In this document: piece after piece, positions 37,408 to 46,646 of the stretch
Layout: each line of letters opens with the position of its first letter
How positions within the stretch are numbered: the first letter of the stretch is position 1
Assembly: GCF_014653195.1 (NCBI RefSeq)
Contig: NZ_BNAH01000005.1
Span: forward strand, 62,001-126,000
Direction of reading: 5' to 3'
From: Thalassotalea profundi
Lineage (GTDB): Bacteria; Pseudomonadota; Gammaproteobacteria; Enterobacterales; Alteromonadaceae
Length of the DNA: 64,000 nucleotides
The notes under the pieces: generated by a model
The model's input: only the letters and a program-made list of their open reading frames with translations
Told to the model about the DNA's origin: nothing
The model's database searches: none
Translations under genes and position numbers: made by a program

Positions 37408-38934
37408 ATGACATTAACAGGAAAAAATTTAATTGCTGGTGAGTGGTTAGGTGAAACGGCTAACGGATTTGTTGCTATCGATGCAGCACTTAACGAACCA
37501 ATGACCACAAAATTTGCAGATGCTACTGAGCAAGAAGTAGAGAAGGCAATCGCAGCGGCGCATAATGCATTTGTAGGATATAGTGAATTATCAGCAGTAA
37601 AAAGAGCCGCTTTTTTACGCACCATTGGTGAACAAATAATGGCTTTGGGTGATGAGCTCATAACAACTGCTTGCCAAGAAACAGGTCTACCCCAAGCAAG
37701 AATTCAAGGAGAAAGAGGACGCACAATTGGTCAGCTAGGTCTATTTGCCGATTTATTGGAAAAAGGCGAATATCAAGGAGTGATTGATCTTGCAGATGCT
37801 ACCAGAGAGCCATTACCTAAACCTGATACTCGATTAGGATATTTACCTTTAGGTGTTGTTGGAGTTTTTGCCGCGAGTAATTTTCCTTTAGCATTTTCAA
37901 CCGCCGGTGGTGACACTGCTTCAGCTTTAGCTGCTGGTTGCCCTGTTATAATGAAAGCCCATGCTGCACATCCTGGTACTGCTGAGTTGGTCGCTCGTGC
38001 AATAAGTACAGCAATAAGCATTTGCGAGCTTGAACAAGGGGTATTTTCACTCATACAGGGTAAGAATTATGCTATTGCTAGCCAAATAGTTACTCATCCG
38101 TTAGTTAAAGCTGTAGGTTTTACAGGCTCAGAACGTGTTGGGATGATCCTACAAGCGCAAATTAATGAGCGTGCTGAGCCTATTCCATTTTATGGTGAGC
38201 TTGGTAGTGTTAATCCACAGTTTATTATGCCTAATAAGCTTCAACAAGAGGGAGAGAGTCTTGGACAAGGATTAGTGGCTTCTTTGCTAATGGGACAAGG
38301 ACAATTTTGTACGAGTCCTGGTATTTGGACTTATGTAGAGGATAATAATAGTGATATTTTTGAACGTGCTGCTATAGCTTCTATAAAAGCATCATCAGCA
38401 GGTGTTATGTTAACGCCTGCTATTGCCGCTACTTATCAATCTGCGGTAAAAGAATGGCAATCGATTGAAAATGTAACGCTTCTAGCGCAAGGACAAACTA
38501 GTGAGGCTTCACATTTATGTCAAGCGGCATTATTTGCAACAGATTTAGCCACCTTTAAAGCTAATAGTCAGTTACATGAAGAAGTATTTGGTTCGTGTGC
38601 GTTAATTGTTCGCTGTAAAAATTTTGATGAAATGCTTAGCTTTGTTGAATTGTTAAAAGGTAATTTAACAGCAAGTATTCATGGAACTGATGCTGATTTA
38701 AACGAAAGTTGTTTGATAGCTAGAGCGGTAGCTCATAAAGTAGGCCGTTTGATTTACAATCAAATGCCAACAGGAGTTGAGGTGTGCGCGTCTATGAACC
38801 ATGGGGGGCCATTCCCAGCGTCAACAGATCTGAGAACAACATCTGTTGGAAGTGAGGCAATTAAGCGCTTTCAGCGACCAATTTGTTATCAAAACATGCC
38901 CGTTCAATTATTACCAGAGCTGTTGAGAAATTAG
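37408..38934 (+). CDS. Alpha-ketoglutaric semialdehyde dehydrogenase (2,5-dioxovalerate dehydrogenase)
   Basis: A 508-residue NAD(P)-dependent aldehyde dehydrogenase that completes the hydroxyproline route by making 2-oxoglutarate. Seen are the cofactor region FTGSERVGM, the catalytic Glu in YGELGSVNPQF and the catalytic Cys in GQGQFCTSPGI. The N-terminal LTGKNLIAGEWLGE is typical of the KGSA dehydrogenase subgroup. It follows the epimerase by 34 bases and ends at a strong terminator. The enzyme that should feed it, pyrroline-4-hydroxy-2-carboxylate deaminase, is not adjacent. Confidence 0.92.
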   Translation: MTLTGKNLIAGEWLGETANGFVAIDAALNEPMTTKFADATEQEVEKAIAAAHNAFVGYSELSAVKRAAFLRTIGEQIMALGDELITTACQETGLPQARIQGERGRTIGQLGLFADLLEKGEYQGVIDLADATREPLPKPDTRLGYLPLGVVGVFAASNFPLAFSTAGGDTASALAAGCPVIMKAHAAHPGTAELVARAISTAISICELEQGVFSLIQGKNYAIASQIVTHPLVKAVGFTGSERVGMILQAQINERAEPIPFYGELGSVNPQFIMPNKLQQEGESLGQGLVASLLMGQGQFCTSPGIWTYVEDNNSDIFERAAIASIKASSAGVMLTPAIAATYQSAVKEWQSIENVTLLAQGQTSEASHLCQAALFATDLATFKANSQLHEEVFGSCALIVRCKNFDEMLSFVELLKGNLTASIHGTDADLNESCLIARAVAHKVGRLIYNQMPTGVEVCASMNHGGPFPASTDLRTTSVGSEAIKRFQRPICYQNMPVQLLPELLRN

Positions 38935-38947
38935 TAAATAGATGATT

Positions 38948-38982
38948 AAAGGAATTATTTAAACAATAATTCCTTTTTTTTT
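38948..38982 (+). terminator. Intrinsic terminator after the semialdehyde dehydrogenase gene
   Basis: A 12-bp perfect stem (AAAGGAATTATT / AATAATTCCTTT) with a 5-base loop runs into a tract of T. It lies 13 bases after the stop and separates the epimerase operon from the GntR gene. Confidence 0.92.
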
Positions 38983-39037
38983 GTGTTTATCATTCTATTC
39001 CTTATAATAGTCGACAACTACCTCTAGGAAAAAATGT

Positions 39038-39706
39038 ATGAGCATAGTATTTAAAACCCGAACGCAGCTTGTTGTTGAAACATTGCGAGAAAAAATTCTT
39101 AATGGTGAAATTAAAGCCGGTCAACCATTGCGTCAAGCTGCTTTGGCTGAAGAGTTAAATGTTAGTCGTATTCCTGTTAGAGAGGCATTATTACAATTAG
39201 AGGCTGAAGGACTAGTTTCATTCGAACCGCATAAAGGTGCGACAGCAACCGAGCTTAATATTGATCAAGTGGACGAGTTGTTTGAATTACGGGCTATGCT
39301 TGAAGCTAATCTATTGGCTGACTCAATTCCTAATCTAAGTGATGAAACCTTAGCTGAAGCGACGGCGCTATTATCGGAGTTAGATCAAGCTTTAGGTAAA
39401 GAGAATGCGGTTAATACTTGGAGTGCACTGAATTCTAATTATCATAACTGTTTGTATTCTGGTGCTCAACGCCCCCAAACACAAGATTTAGTTAATACTT
39501 TAAATAAAAATTCGGATCGTTATATTCGCATGCATTTACTTTGGGCTGGCGGTATTTCTAAAGCCGAGTCAGAGCATAATGATCTATTAGCTTTTTGTAA
39601 GGCGAAAGATGTTGATAATGCCGTTGCTTTACTTAAAAAACATATTTTAGGCTCTCGTGATGAAATTAAAGCTTTTTTAGTTAAACGCGAAAACAATAAA
39701 CTTTAA
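39038..39706 (+). CDS. GntR-family (FCD) transcriptional regulator of the hydroxyproline cluster
   Basis: A 222-residue regulator. The winged helix-turn-helix (residues ~10-75) has LREKILNGEIKAGQPLRQ and LAEELNVSRIPVREALLQLE, and the FCD ligand domain (~80-215) begins with ELFELRAMLEANL. FCD regulators typically bind palindromes with a TGTATACA-like core, and two such sites lie in front of cluster genes (29645 and 36059). It is the last gene of the island and has its own promoter region after the terminator at 38948. The effector is probably hydroxyproline or a pathway intermediate (inference). Confidence 0.9.
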   Translation: MSIVFKTRTQLVVETLREKILNGEIKAGQPLRQAALAEELNVSRIPVREALLQLEAEGLVSFEPHKGATATELNIDQVDELFELRAMLEANLLADSIPNLSDETLAEATALLSELDQALGKENAVNTWSALNSNYHNCLYSGAQRPQTQDLVNTLNKNSDRYIRMHLLWAGGISKAESEHNDLLAFCKAKDVDNAVALLKKHILGSRDEIKAFLVKRENNKL

Positions 39707-39727
39707 AAAAGTCTTTAAAAACAAATG

Positions 39728-39768
39728 AATATTTGATCGCGTGTTAATAAGATACGTGATCAAATATT
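39728..39768. repeat. Inverted repeat downstream of the GntR gene
   Basis: AATATTTGATC (39728-39738) and GATCAAATATT (39758-39768) are perfect 11-bp arms; pairing continues partly into the centre. No T-run follows on either strand, so it is either an inefficient terminator for the regulator gene or a protein-binding site. Confidence 0.5.
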
Positions 39769-39935
39769 GACTTTCTCCCTTTTTATCTATACTATCTCGC
39801 CGCCTTTAGTTGTCTGAAATTTGTTCTATTATTTGAGTTTACCTTTGACTCTTACAGTTAGATTCAACACTGTAAAAAATATAATGAATACCTATAGGTT
39901 ATTACTTCTATAAATATTGATTGAATTATATCAAT

Positions 39936-39977
39936 TGAAATAAATAACTCTCACAGATGTGGGGATTATTTATTTCA
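39936..39977. promoter_or_regulatory. 42-bp near-palindrome in the leader of the SulP gene
   Basis: Perfect 12-bp arms TGAAATAAATAA (39936-39947) and TTATTTATTTCA (39966-39977) flank an 18-base centre that can pair further (CACA/TGTG and G-U pairs). It ends 35 bases before the ATG at 40013, so it lies in the likely 5' UTR or promoter. The remainder of the 39707-40012 gap holds only the repeat at 39728 and a small palindrome ACCTATAGGT near 39891. Confidence 0.5.
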
Positions 39978-40012
39978 TTTGACATCAACCCCTTTTGAAA
40001 CAAGAGATTAAA

Positions 40013-41569
40013 ATGTTTAATATTAATGTTGCCAAAGCTGGTAACTTGAAAAATGATATATTATCAGGATTGACTGTCGCCTTAGCACTGGTACCTGAAG
40101 CTGTTGCCTTTGCTTTTGTTGCAGGTGTTAAGCCTTTAGTTGGGCTTTACGCGGCCTTTATGGTTGGATTAATAACTTCTATTTTTGGCGGAAGACCAGG
40201 CATGATATCTGGTGCAACAGGTGCTATGGCTGTTGTTATGGTGAGTTTAGTTGCGATTTATGGTGTTGAATATTTATTCGCAACCGTTGTGTTAACTGGC
40301 TTACTTCAAATATTAGCTGGTATATTTAGACTGGGTAAGTTTATCCGTTTAGTACCGCATCCTGTTATGTTAGGTTTTGTTAACGGTTTAGCTATCGTAA
40401 TATTTTTAGCTCAATTAGGTCAGTTTAAAGTGACTAACGAGTTAGGTGAATTAGAATGGATGCAAGGTTCTCAGCTATATATTATGTCAGGACTTATCTT
40501 ACTAACTATGGTCATTATTCATTTTTTACCTAAGTTAACTAAAGCAGTTCCTTCATCGTTAGTGGCCATAGTTGTTGTTACCGTGCTTGTACAAAGTCTA
40601 GAATTAGATACCAGAACTGTGGTTGATTTTGTTAGAGACATGACTAACGATCCGCTTGCTTCTATCGCGGGTGGTTTGCCACAATTTAGTATTCCAATGG
40701 TACCTCTGACACTGGATACTTTGAAAATTATCTTTCCTTTTGCCATTGTTCTTGCTGCTATTGGATTAATCGAATCCTTGCTAACCTTAACCTTGATAGA
40801 TGAACTAACGGGTACTCGAGGTCGTGGTAACAAAGAGTGTATTGCACAAGGCGCTGCAAATACTGTTACTGGTTTTTTCGGGGGAATGGGGGGGTGCGCC
40901 ATGATTGGTCAATCAATGATTAATGTTAATTCTGGTGGACGAGGTAGAGCTTCCGGTATTACGGCTGCGTTAGCATTACTTGCTTTTATTATGTTTGCTT
41001 CAAATTGGATAGAAATTATTCCACTAGCGGCATTGGTTGGTGTAATGTTTATTGTGGTTATTGGAACATTTGAATGGTCAAGTTTTCGAATTTTAAATAA
41101 AGTACCAAAATCAGATGCTTTTGTTATTGTATTAGTTTCAGGCGTTACTGTTGCTACAGATCTAGCAATTGCTGTAGTTGTTGGAGTTATAGTTTCAGCA
41201 CTAGTTTTTGCCTGGGAACATGCAAAACATGTTAGCGTTAAACGTGTGAGTGACGAAAAAGGAAGTACTGTTTACGAAGTAAACGGCCCATTATTCTTTG
41301 GCTCTGTGAGTAGTTTCTTAGAGCAGTTTAATATCAAAGATGATAGTGATGACGTAATTATTGAGTTTAAAAATTCAAGAGTTGTAGATCATTCAGCTAT
41401 TGAAGCTATTGATACTTTAGCAGAACGTTTTATTAATCAAGGCAAAACCATACATTTAAAACATTTAAGTCAAGAATGTAAGTTATTGTTAGAAAAAGCA
41501 GGTGACTTGGTTGAAGTTAATGTCATTGAAGATCCTGATTATCATATTGTCTCAGATAAATTAGCGTAA
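40013..41569 (+). CDS. SulP-family anion transporter with STAS domain
   Basis: A 518-residue inner-membrane transporter of the SulP family (sulfate, bicarbonate or other anions). The N-terminal part has [28 protein letters not shown], split around the conserved VPEAVAF motif, then about 10-12 membrane segments. The C-terminal STAS domain spans ~420-510 ([29 protein letters not shown]). An in-frame TTG at 39995 precedes the ATG; the ATG at 40013 is preferred for its AGAGA site. No carbonic anhydrase or sulfate gene is adjacent, so the anion is open. The leader contains a large palindrome. Confidence 0.9.
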   Translation: MFNINVAKAGNLKNDILSGLTVALALVPEAVAFAFVAGVKPLVGLYAAFMVGLITSIFGGRPGMISGATGAMAVVMVSLVAIYGVEYLFATVVLTGLLQILAGIFRLGKFIRLVPHPVMLGFVNGLAIVIFLAQLGQFKVTNELGELEWMQGSQLYIMSGLILLTMVIIHFLPKLTKAVPSSLVAIVVVTVLVQSLELDTRTVVDFVRDMTNDPLASIAGGLPQFSIPMVPLTLDTLKIIFPFAIVLAAIGLIESLLTLTLIDELTGTRGRGNKECIAQGAANTVTGFFGGMGGCAMIGQSMINVNSGGRGRASGITAALALLAFIMFASNWIEIIPLAALVGVMFIVVIGTFEWSSFRILNKVPKSDAFVIVLVSGVTVATDLAIAVVVGVIVSALVFAWEHAKHVSVKRVSDEKGSTVYEVNGPLFFGSVSSFLEQFNIKDDSDDVIIEFKNSRVVDHSAIEAIDTLAERFINQGKTIHLKHLSQECKLLLEKAGDLVEVNVIEDPDYHIVSDKLA

Positions 41570-41645
41570 TCTATTACGTCTTATAACGTATAATGTTCTA
41601 TAAGACTGACGTAACTTGGGTCGATATAATACATGGTATTAATAT

Positions 41646-41957
41646 ATGAGTATGCAGTTAGAGTTTTTTGATGTTCCAAGCCCTTGTATAGGTATTTGTC
41701 AGACAGATGATAAAGGCTTATGTAAAGGCTGCTTTCGTTCACGTGATGAACGGCAAACATGGATTCATTTAACTTCTGACGACAAACAAAAAGTAATAAA
41801 GCGTTGCCAGCAAAGGAAAAGACGCAAAGAAAACGGTATAAAGCCCAAAGCGGAAGAACTTGTGGTAAATGTTGTACAACCTTCATTACTTGATCAACCA
41901 AATAAACCTGCTATTTGTACTAAAGATGCTGTTGATTTTGGTGATTTTGAGTTGTAA
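41646..41957 (+). CDS. DUF1289 (YdhL-like) small Cys-rich protein
   Basis: A 103-residue protein whose first half is a DUF1289 domain, PSPCIGICQTDDKGLCKGCF, with four Cys spaced C-x3-C-x7-C-x2-C, a likely metal site. It is followed by the conserved RSRDERQTW. The C-terminal half is low-complexity, with basic then acidic patches. The family is widespread but functionally undefined. It is a single short gene, followed by a terminator at 42004. Confidence 0.88.
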   Translation: MSMQLEFFDVPSPCIGICQTDDKGLCKGCFRSRDERQTWIHLTSDDKQKVIKRCQQRKRRKENGIKPKAEELVVNVVQPSLLDQPNKPAICTKDAVDFGDFEL

Positions 41958-42003
41958 GTCTGCCTAGAGATATCATTGTTACTGAGTTAAAAGAAAGAAT
42001 ACG

Positions 42004-42033
42004 AAGCCCATTAATAGCATAATGGGCTTTTTG
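42004..42033. terminator. Terminator between the DUF1289 gene and gdhA
   Basis: AAGCCCATT (42004-42012) pairs with AATGGGCTT (42021-42029) and is followed by a T-run on the plus strand. It separates the convergent stops at 41957 and 42087 and could also serve gdhA weakly. Confidence 0.85.
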
Positions 42034-42086
42034 CTTATATATGTCATCTTGTATTTGCAAGGCAAATTGTTTATTAAATGTGAAAT

Positions 42087-43445
<1,359 letters not shown>

Positions 43446-43691
43446 TTATCCTTCATAATTCGTGTTAAATAAGTAAAGGTAAGCCCAATCATTTTGTGAA
43501 TAGGGAAAGCGTGAAATATAGCAGTTAACTTCTTACTTGGTGAGTATTTTTGAATTGTTATGCTTTAATTTTGCATATTATTGCACTAATTAAGGGCGCT
43601 AATCTAGTGTTTTTTAAGAGGTATTTAATCTAATTTATTTTCTTTTATTTGCATCAGGTTAAAAAACAAATAGTCGTTAATGGTGTAAACT

Positions 43692-43709
43692 ATACCTATT
43701 TATAGGTAT
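43692..43709. promoter_or_regulatory. Perfect 18-bp palindrome upstream of rbgA
   Basis: ATACCTATTTATAGGTAT is a perfect inverted repeat (8-bp arms, TT centre) 74 bases before the rbgA ATG in the gdhA-rbgA divergent region. A related ACCTATAGGT palindrome occurs near 39891. The binding factor is unknown; the rest of the 343-base gap shows nothing. Confidence 0.3.
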
Positions 43710-43782
43710 TTAACTGATAATATAGTTAAATATGCAAAATCGCCTTAATACATATTGGCATAATTAAAGGTTAGAGTATCAA

Positions 43783-44727
43783 ATGAGTAGAGCTGGTATC
43801 CAATGGTTTCCAGGCCATATGCACAAAGCCCAAAAAGAAATCAGAGAAATTCTGCCACAAATTGACGTTGTTATTGAAGTTTGTGATGCGCGTATACCTT
43901 TTAGTAGTGAAAACCCTATGATCACTGAGATCAGAGGTGATAAACCACTTATTAAAATTCTGAATAAATCAGATTTAGCTGATCCTAAAATTACTAATAC
44001 TTGGTTAAATTACTTGGAGTCACAACAAAATGTTAAGGCTATTGCTTTAACAACTGAAAATTCTTCTGTAGCTAAAACGATCCCAGATCTCGTAAAAAAA
44101 TTGGTGCCAAATAAAGATGAAGCAGGTAAACAAATCAATGTGGTCATTATGGGGATACCTAATGTTGGTAAGTCTACATTATTAAATACATTAGTAGGAA
44201 AAGCTAAAGCTAAAGTGGGAAATGAACCTGCTGTTACTAAAGGACAACAACGCATTAGATTAGAAGATGGCTTATATTTATATGACACTCCAGGCATGTT
44301 GTGGCCAAAAATTGTCAATGAGAATAGTGGATACCGTTTAGCTATTACCAGTGCAGTGAAAGATACCGCTTTTGATCATGATGATATTGCTTTTTTTGCC
44401 GCAGAATACCTGTTACAACATTATCCTGAACGATTAAAAGAGCGTTATAAATTAGATATTATACCTTCAAGTGAACTTGAGCTCATAGAAGAGATAGGTC
44501 GTTTACGCGGTTGTGTTAAAAGTGGTGGGCATGTTGATTTACACAAAGCATCTGCAATATTAATTCATGAAATTCGCGATAAGACATTGGGAGCCTTGAC
44601 CTTCGAAACTCCTGAGATGGTTGAGCAAGAAATAGAGTATTTTGCTGAGCTTGAACAGAAAAAAATTTCAGAGCGAGAAGCTAAAAAGCTAGCGCGTGGT
44701 CGTGGTCGAAAGAATAAAAGGAAATAA
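43783..44727 (+). CDS. Ribosome biogenesis GTPase YlqF/RbgA
   Basis: A 314-residue circularly permuted GTPase. G4 (LNKSD, residues ~65) comes before G1 (GIPNVGKSTLLN, ~125) and G3 (YDTPGMLWP, ~172), the order that defines the YlqF/RbgA group. The N-terminus IQWFPGHMHKAQKEI is the family signature. In Bacillus RbgA completes 50S assembly; a ribosomal role is expected here. The C-terminus is strongly basic (KKLARGRGRKNKRK). The stop overlaps the start of the HIT gene as TAATG, so the two are translated as a unit. Confidence 0.93.
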   Translation: MSRAGIQWFPGHMHKAQKEIREILPQIDVVIEVCDARIPFSSENPMITEIRGDKPLIKILNKSDLADPKITNTWLNYLESQQNVKAIALTTENSSVAKTIPDLVKKLVPNKDEAGKQINVVIMGIPNVGKSTLLNTLVGKAKAKVGNEPAVTKGQQRIRLEDGLYLYDTPGMLWPKIVNENSGYRLAITSAVKDTAFDHDDIAFFAAEYLLQHYPERLKERYKLDIIPSSELELIEEIGRLRGCVKSGGHVDLHKASAILIHEIRDKTLGALTFETPEMVEQEIEYFAELEQKKISEREAKKLARGRGRKNKRK

Positions 44728-45161
44728 TGTTGGAAAATCAATTTGAACTGCACCCTTTATTAAAAAGAGATTGTATAGAATTACTTGATTTAAAACTCTC
44801 TAAATTATTACTGATGAATGATTGCCAATACCCTTGGTTTATTTTAGTTCCTAAAAGAGCTGATATTACTGATGTGTATCAATTAGATTGGCAAGATCAA
44901 CAACAACTATTAAACGAATCTAGTGCGTTAAGTGAAATATTGATGCAAGTGTTTATGGGGAAAAAAATGAATGTTGCGGCAATTGGTAATGTATGCCCGC
45001 AATTACATCTCCATCATATTGTCAGATACGAAGATGATGCCGCTTGGCCTAAGCCCGTTTGGGGCTATCAACCGACTATTGCTTATTCGAGTGAACAGCT
45101 TACCGAATTACAAGAAAAGTTACTTCCCGCATTAAAACTAGTTTTAAAACAGGAAGAATAA
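44727..45161 (+). CDS. HIT-domain protein
   Basis: A 144-residue member of the histidine-triad nucleotide-binding superfamily. The triad is at QLHLHHIVRYEDDAAWPKPVWG (split: HLHHIV, then DAAWPKPVWG), resembling the diadenosine-polyphosphate hydrolase-like HIT proteins of gammaproteobacteria rather than HinT. The substrate is probably a nucleotide or dinucleotide (inference). It overlaps rbgA by one base (TAATG), so it is translationally coupled to the ribosome GTPase. Confidence 0.88.
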   Translation: MLENQFELHPLLKRDCIELLDLKLSKLLLMNDCQYPWFILVPKRADITDVYQLDWQDQQQLLNESSALSEILMQVFMGKKMNVAAIGNVCPQLHLHHIVRYEDDAAWPKPVWGYQPTIAYSSEQLTELQEKLLPALKLVLKQEE

Positions 45162-45183
45162 TTTAGGCTCTGATTAGTGAGAT

Positions 45184-46368
45184 TTAAACGATCGTATCTA
45201 ATGATTGTTGAAGATCTGCGATAATATCATTTACATTTTCTAGGCCAACAGATATCCGAATTAAGCTGTCGCTAATGCCTGCAGAGCGTCGTTCCTCCTC
45301 AGAATAAGGGGAATGTGTCATAGAAGCTGGGTGTTGGATAAGAGACTCTGCATCGCCTAAACTTACAGCAATGGAAAATAATCTCATACGATTAATAAAA
45401 GCGGCTCCGCCAGCGAGATCTGTTTTCAACTCAAAGGCTATTACACCTCCAGCTGCTTTCATTTGTTTGCCTATAAATTTGAAGCCTGGATGTGACTTTA
45501 AACCAGGATAATAAACTTTATCTACAGCTGGATGAGAATCTAGATATTGAGCAATAGTTCGTGCATTTTCACAATGACGTTCTATTCTAATCGGTAGTGT
45601 TTTTAACCCCCTTAATATTAGCCAAGCGTCATGGGGGCTCATAGTTGCGCCAATATCTTTAAGGGCGGTGAGTTTTATATGTTCAATCATGTCTTTGCTA
45701 CCGCAGATAATTCCAGCAACCACGTCACCGTGCCCATTAAGGTATTTTGTCGCACTATGAATGATGATATCTGCACCTAACAATGCAGGTTTTTGTAATA
45801 CTGGAGTGAGAAAAGTATTATCTACAACGGATATTAACTGGTATTTTTTTGCAATATTTAATATTTCTTCAAGATCCAACACCACAAGATTTGGGTTAAT
45901 TGGGCTCTCTAAAAAAATTAACTTGGTATTATCACGTATCTCTTTTTCTATTTTTGAAGGATCTGTCATGTCGACAAATGATACTTCAATACCGAATTTA
46001 GTGAGCATATGGCTCATTAAAGCAAATGAGCATCCATAAACTGCATTAGATGAAATGACATGATCACCTGCTTGTAGATTTGCAAGTAATGCGCCTGAAA
46101 CTGCTGCCATACCGGTTGCCGTTGCTGCAGCGTCTTCCATTTCTTCTAAAGCTGCCATTCTCATTTCAAGTTGTCTGGTCGTAGGGTTACCTAAGCGAGT
46201 ATAAATATAACCTTCAGACTCTCCTGCAAACCGTTGCGCACCTTGTTCCGCATTATCAAAAATAAAGGTAGATGTTTGATATAAAGGAGTTGCTAAGGAA
46301 CCAAACTGTTCATCATTGATTCTTCCTGAATGTATGGCTTGAGTTTCAATATGTTTACTTGTTGTCAT
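45184..46368 (-). CDS. Methionine gamma-lyase
   Basis: A 394-residue PLP enzyme of the Cys/Met metabolism family. The PLP Lys is Lys208 in HSATKYLNGHGD. The active-site pair Tyr111-Gly-Cys113 (NAVYGCSFAL) matches the Tyr114/Cys116 pair of Pseudomonas methionine gamma-lyase; cystathionine enzymes lack that Cys (established knowledge). It should cleave methionine to methanethiol, ammonia and 2-oxobutyrate. It is divergent from a TyrR-like regulator, with two TyrR-type boxes in the shared gap, so it is probably its target. Cystathionine gamma-lyase activity cannot be excluded. Confidence 0.9.
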   Translation of the reverse strand: MTTSKHIETQAIHSGRINDEQFGSLATPLYQTSTFIFDNAEQGAQRFAGESEGYIYTRLGNPTTRQLEMRMAALEEMEDAAATATGMAAVSGALLANLQAGDHVISSNAVYGCSFALMSHMLTKFGIEVSFVDMTDPSKIEKEIRDNTKLIFLESPINPNLVVLDLEEILNIAKKYQLISVVDNTFLTPVLQKPALLGADIIIHSATKYLNGHGDVVAGIICGSKDMIEHIKLTALKDIGATMSPHDAWLILRGLKTLPIRIERHCENARTIAQYLDSHPAVDKVYYPGLKSHPGFKFIGKQMKAAGGVIAFELKTDLAGGAAFINRMRLFSIAVSLGDAESLIQHPASMTHSPYSEEERRSAGISDSLIRISVGLENVNDIIADLQQSLDTIV

Positions 46369-46500
46369 TATTTGCCTTAATTATAGTTATTATTTATTGA
46401 TAAATTTACTTTAATAAAAGACAGCAAAAGACAAGCCAGTGTTATTTAATCTTTATAATTCAATTACTTAATCTTAAATTCGAAATTGTTTAACTTTTTG

Positions 46501-46520
46501 TTGTAATAAAATAATTACAA
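46501..46520. promoter_or_regulatory. TyrR-type box 1
   Basis: TTGTAAT-N6-ATTACAA is a perfect 7-bp inverted repeat containing TGTAAT-N6-ATTACA, one base per arm away from the classical TyrR box TGTAAA-N6-TTTACA. It lies 133 bases before the methionine gamma-lyase ATG. Confidence 0.7.
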
Positions 46521-46587
46521 CCTTAATTTTATAAGCATAAAATACTTTTAATTTTTTATTATATGTTGAAATATATAGAAAATATTG

Positions 46588-46605
46588 TGTAATTTTTTTA
46601 TTACG
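46588..46605. promoter_or_regulatory. TyrR-type box 2
   Basis: TGTAAT-N6-ATTACG has the same spacing as box 1 with a single mismatch in the last base. It lies 41 bases before the regulator ATG at 46647 and is centred 86 bp from box 1. It could serve autoregulation, looping with box 1, or both. Confidence 0.6.
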
Positions 46606-46646
46606 TTGTACTATGTCTATGACGGATGTTTGGATGCAAAGGTAAT

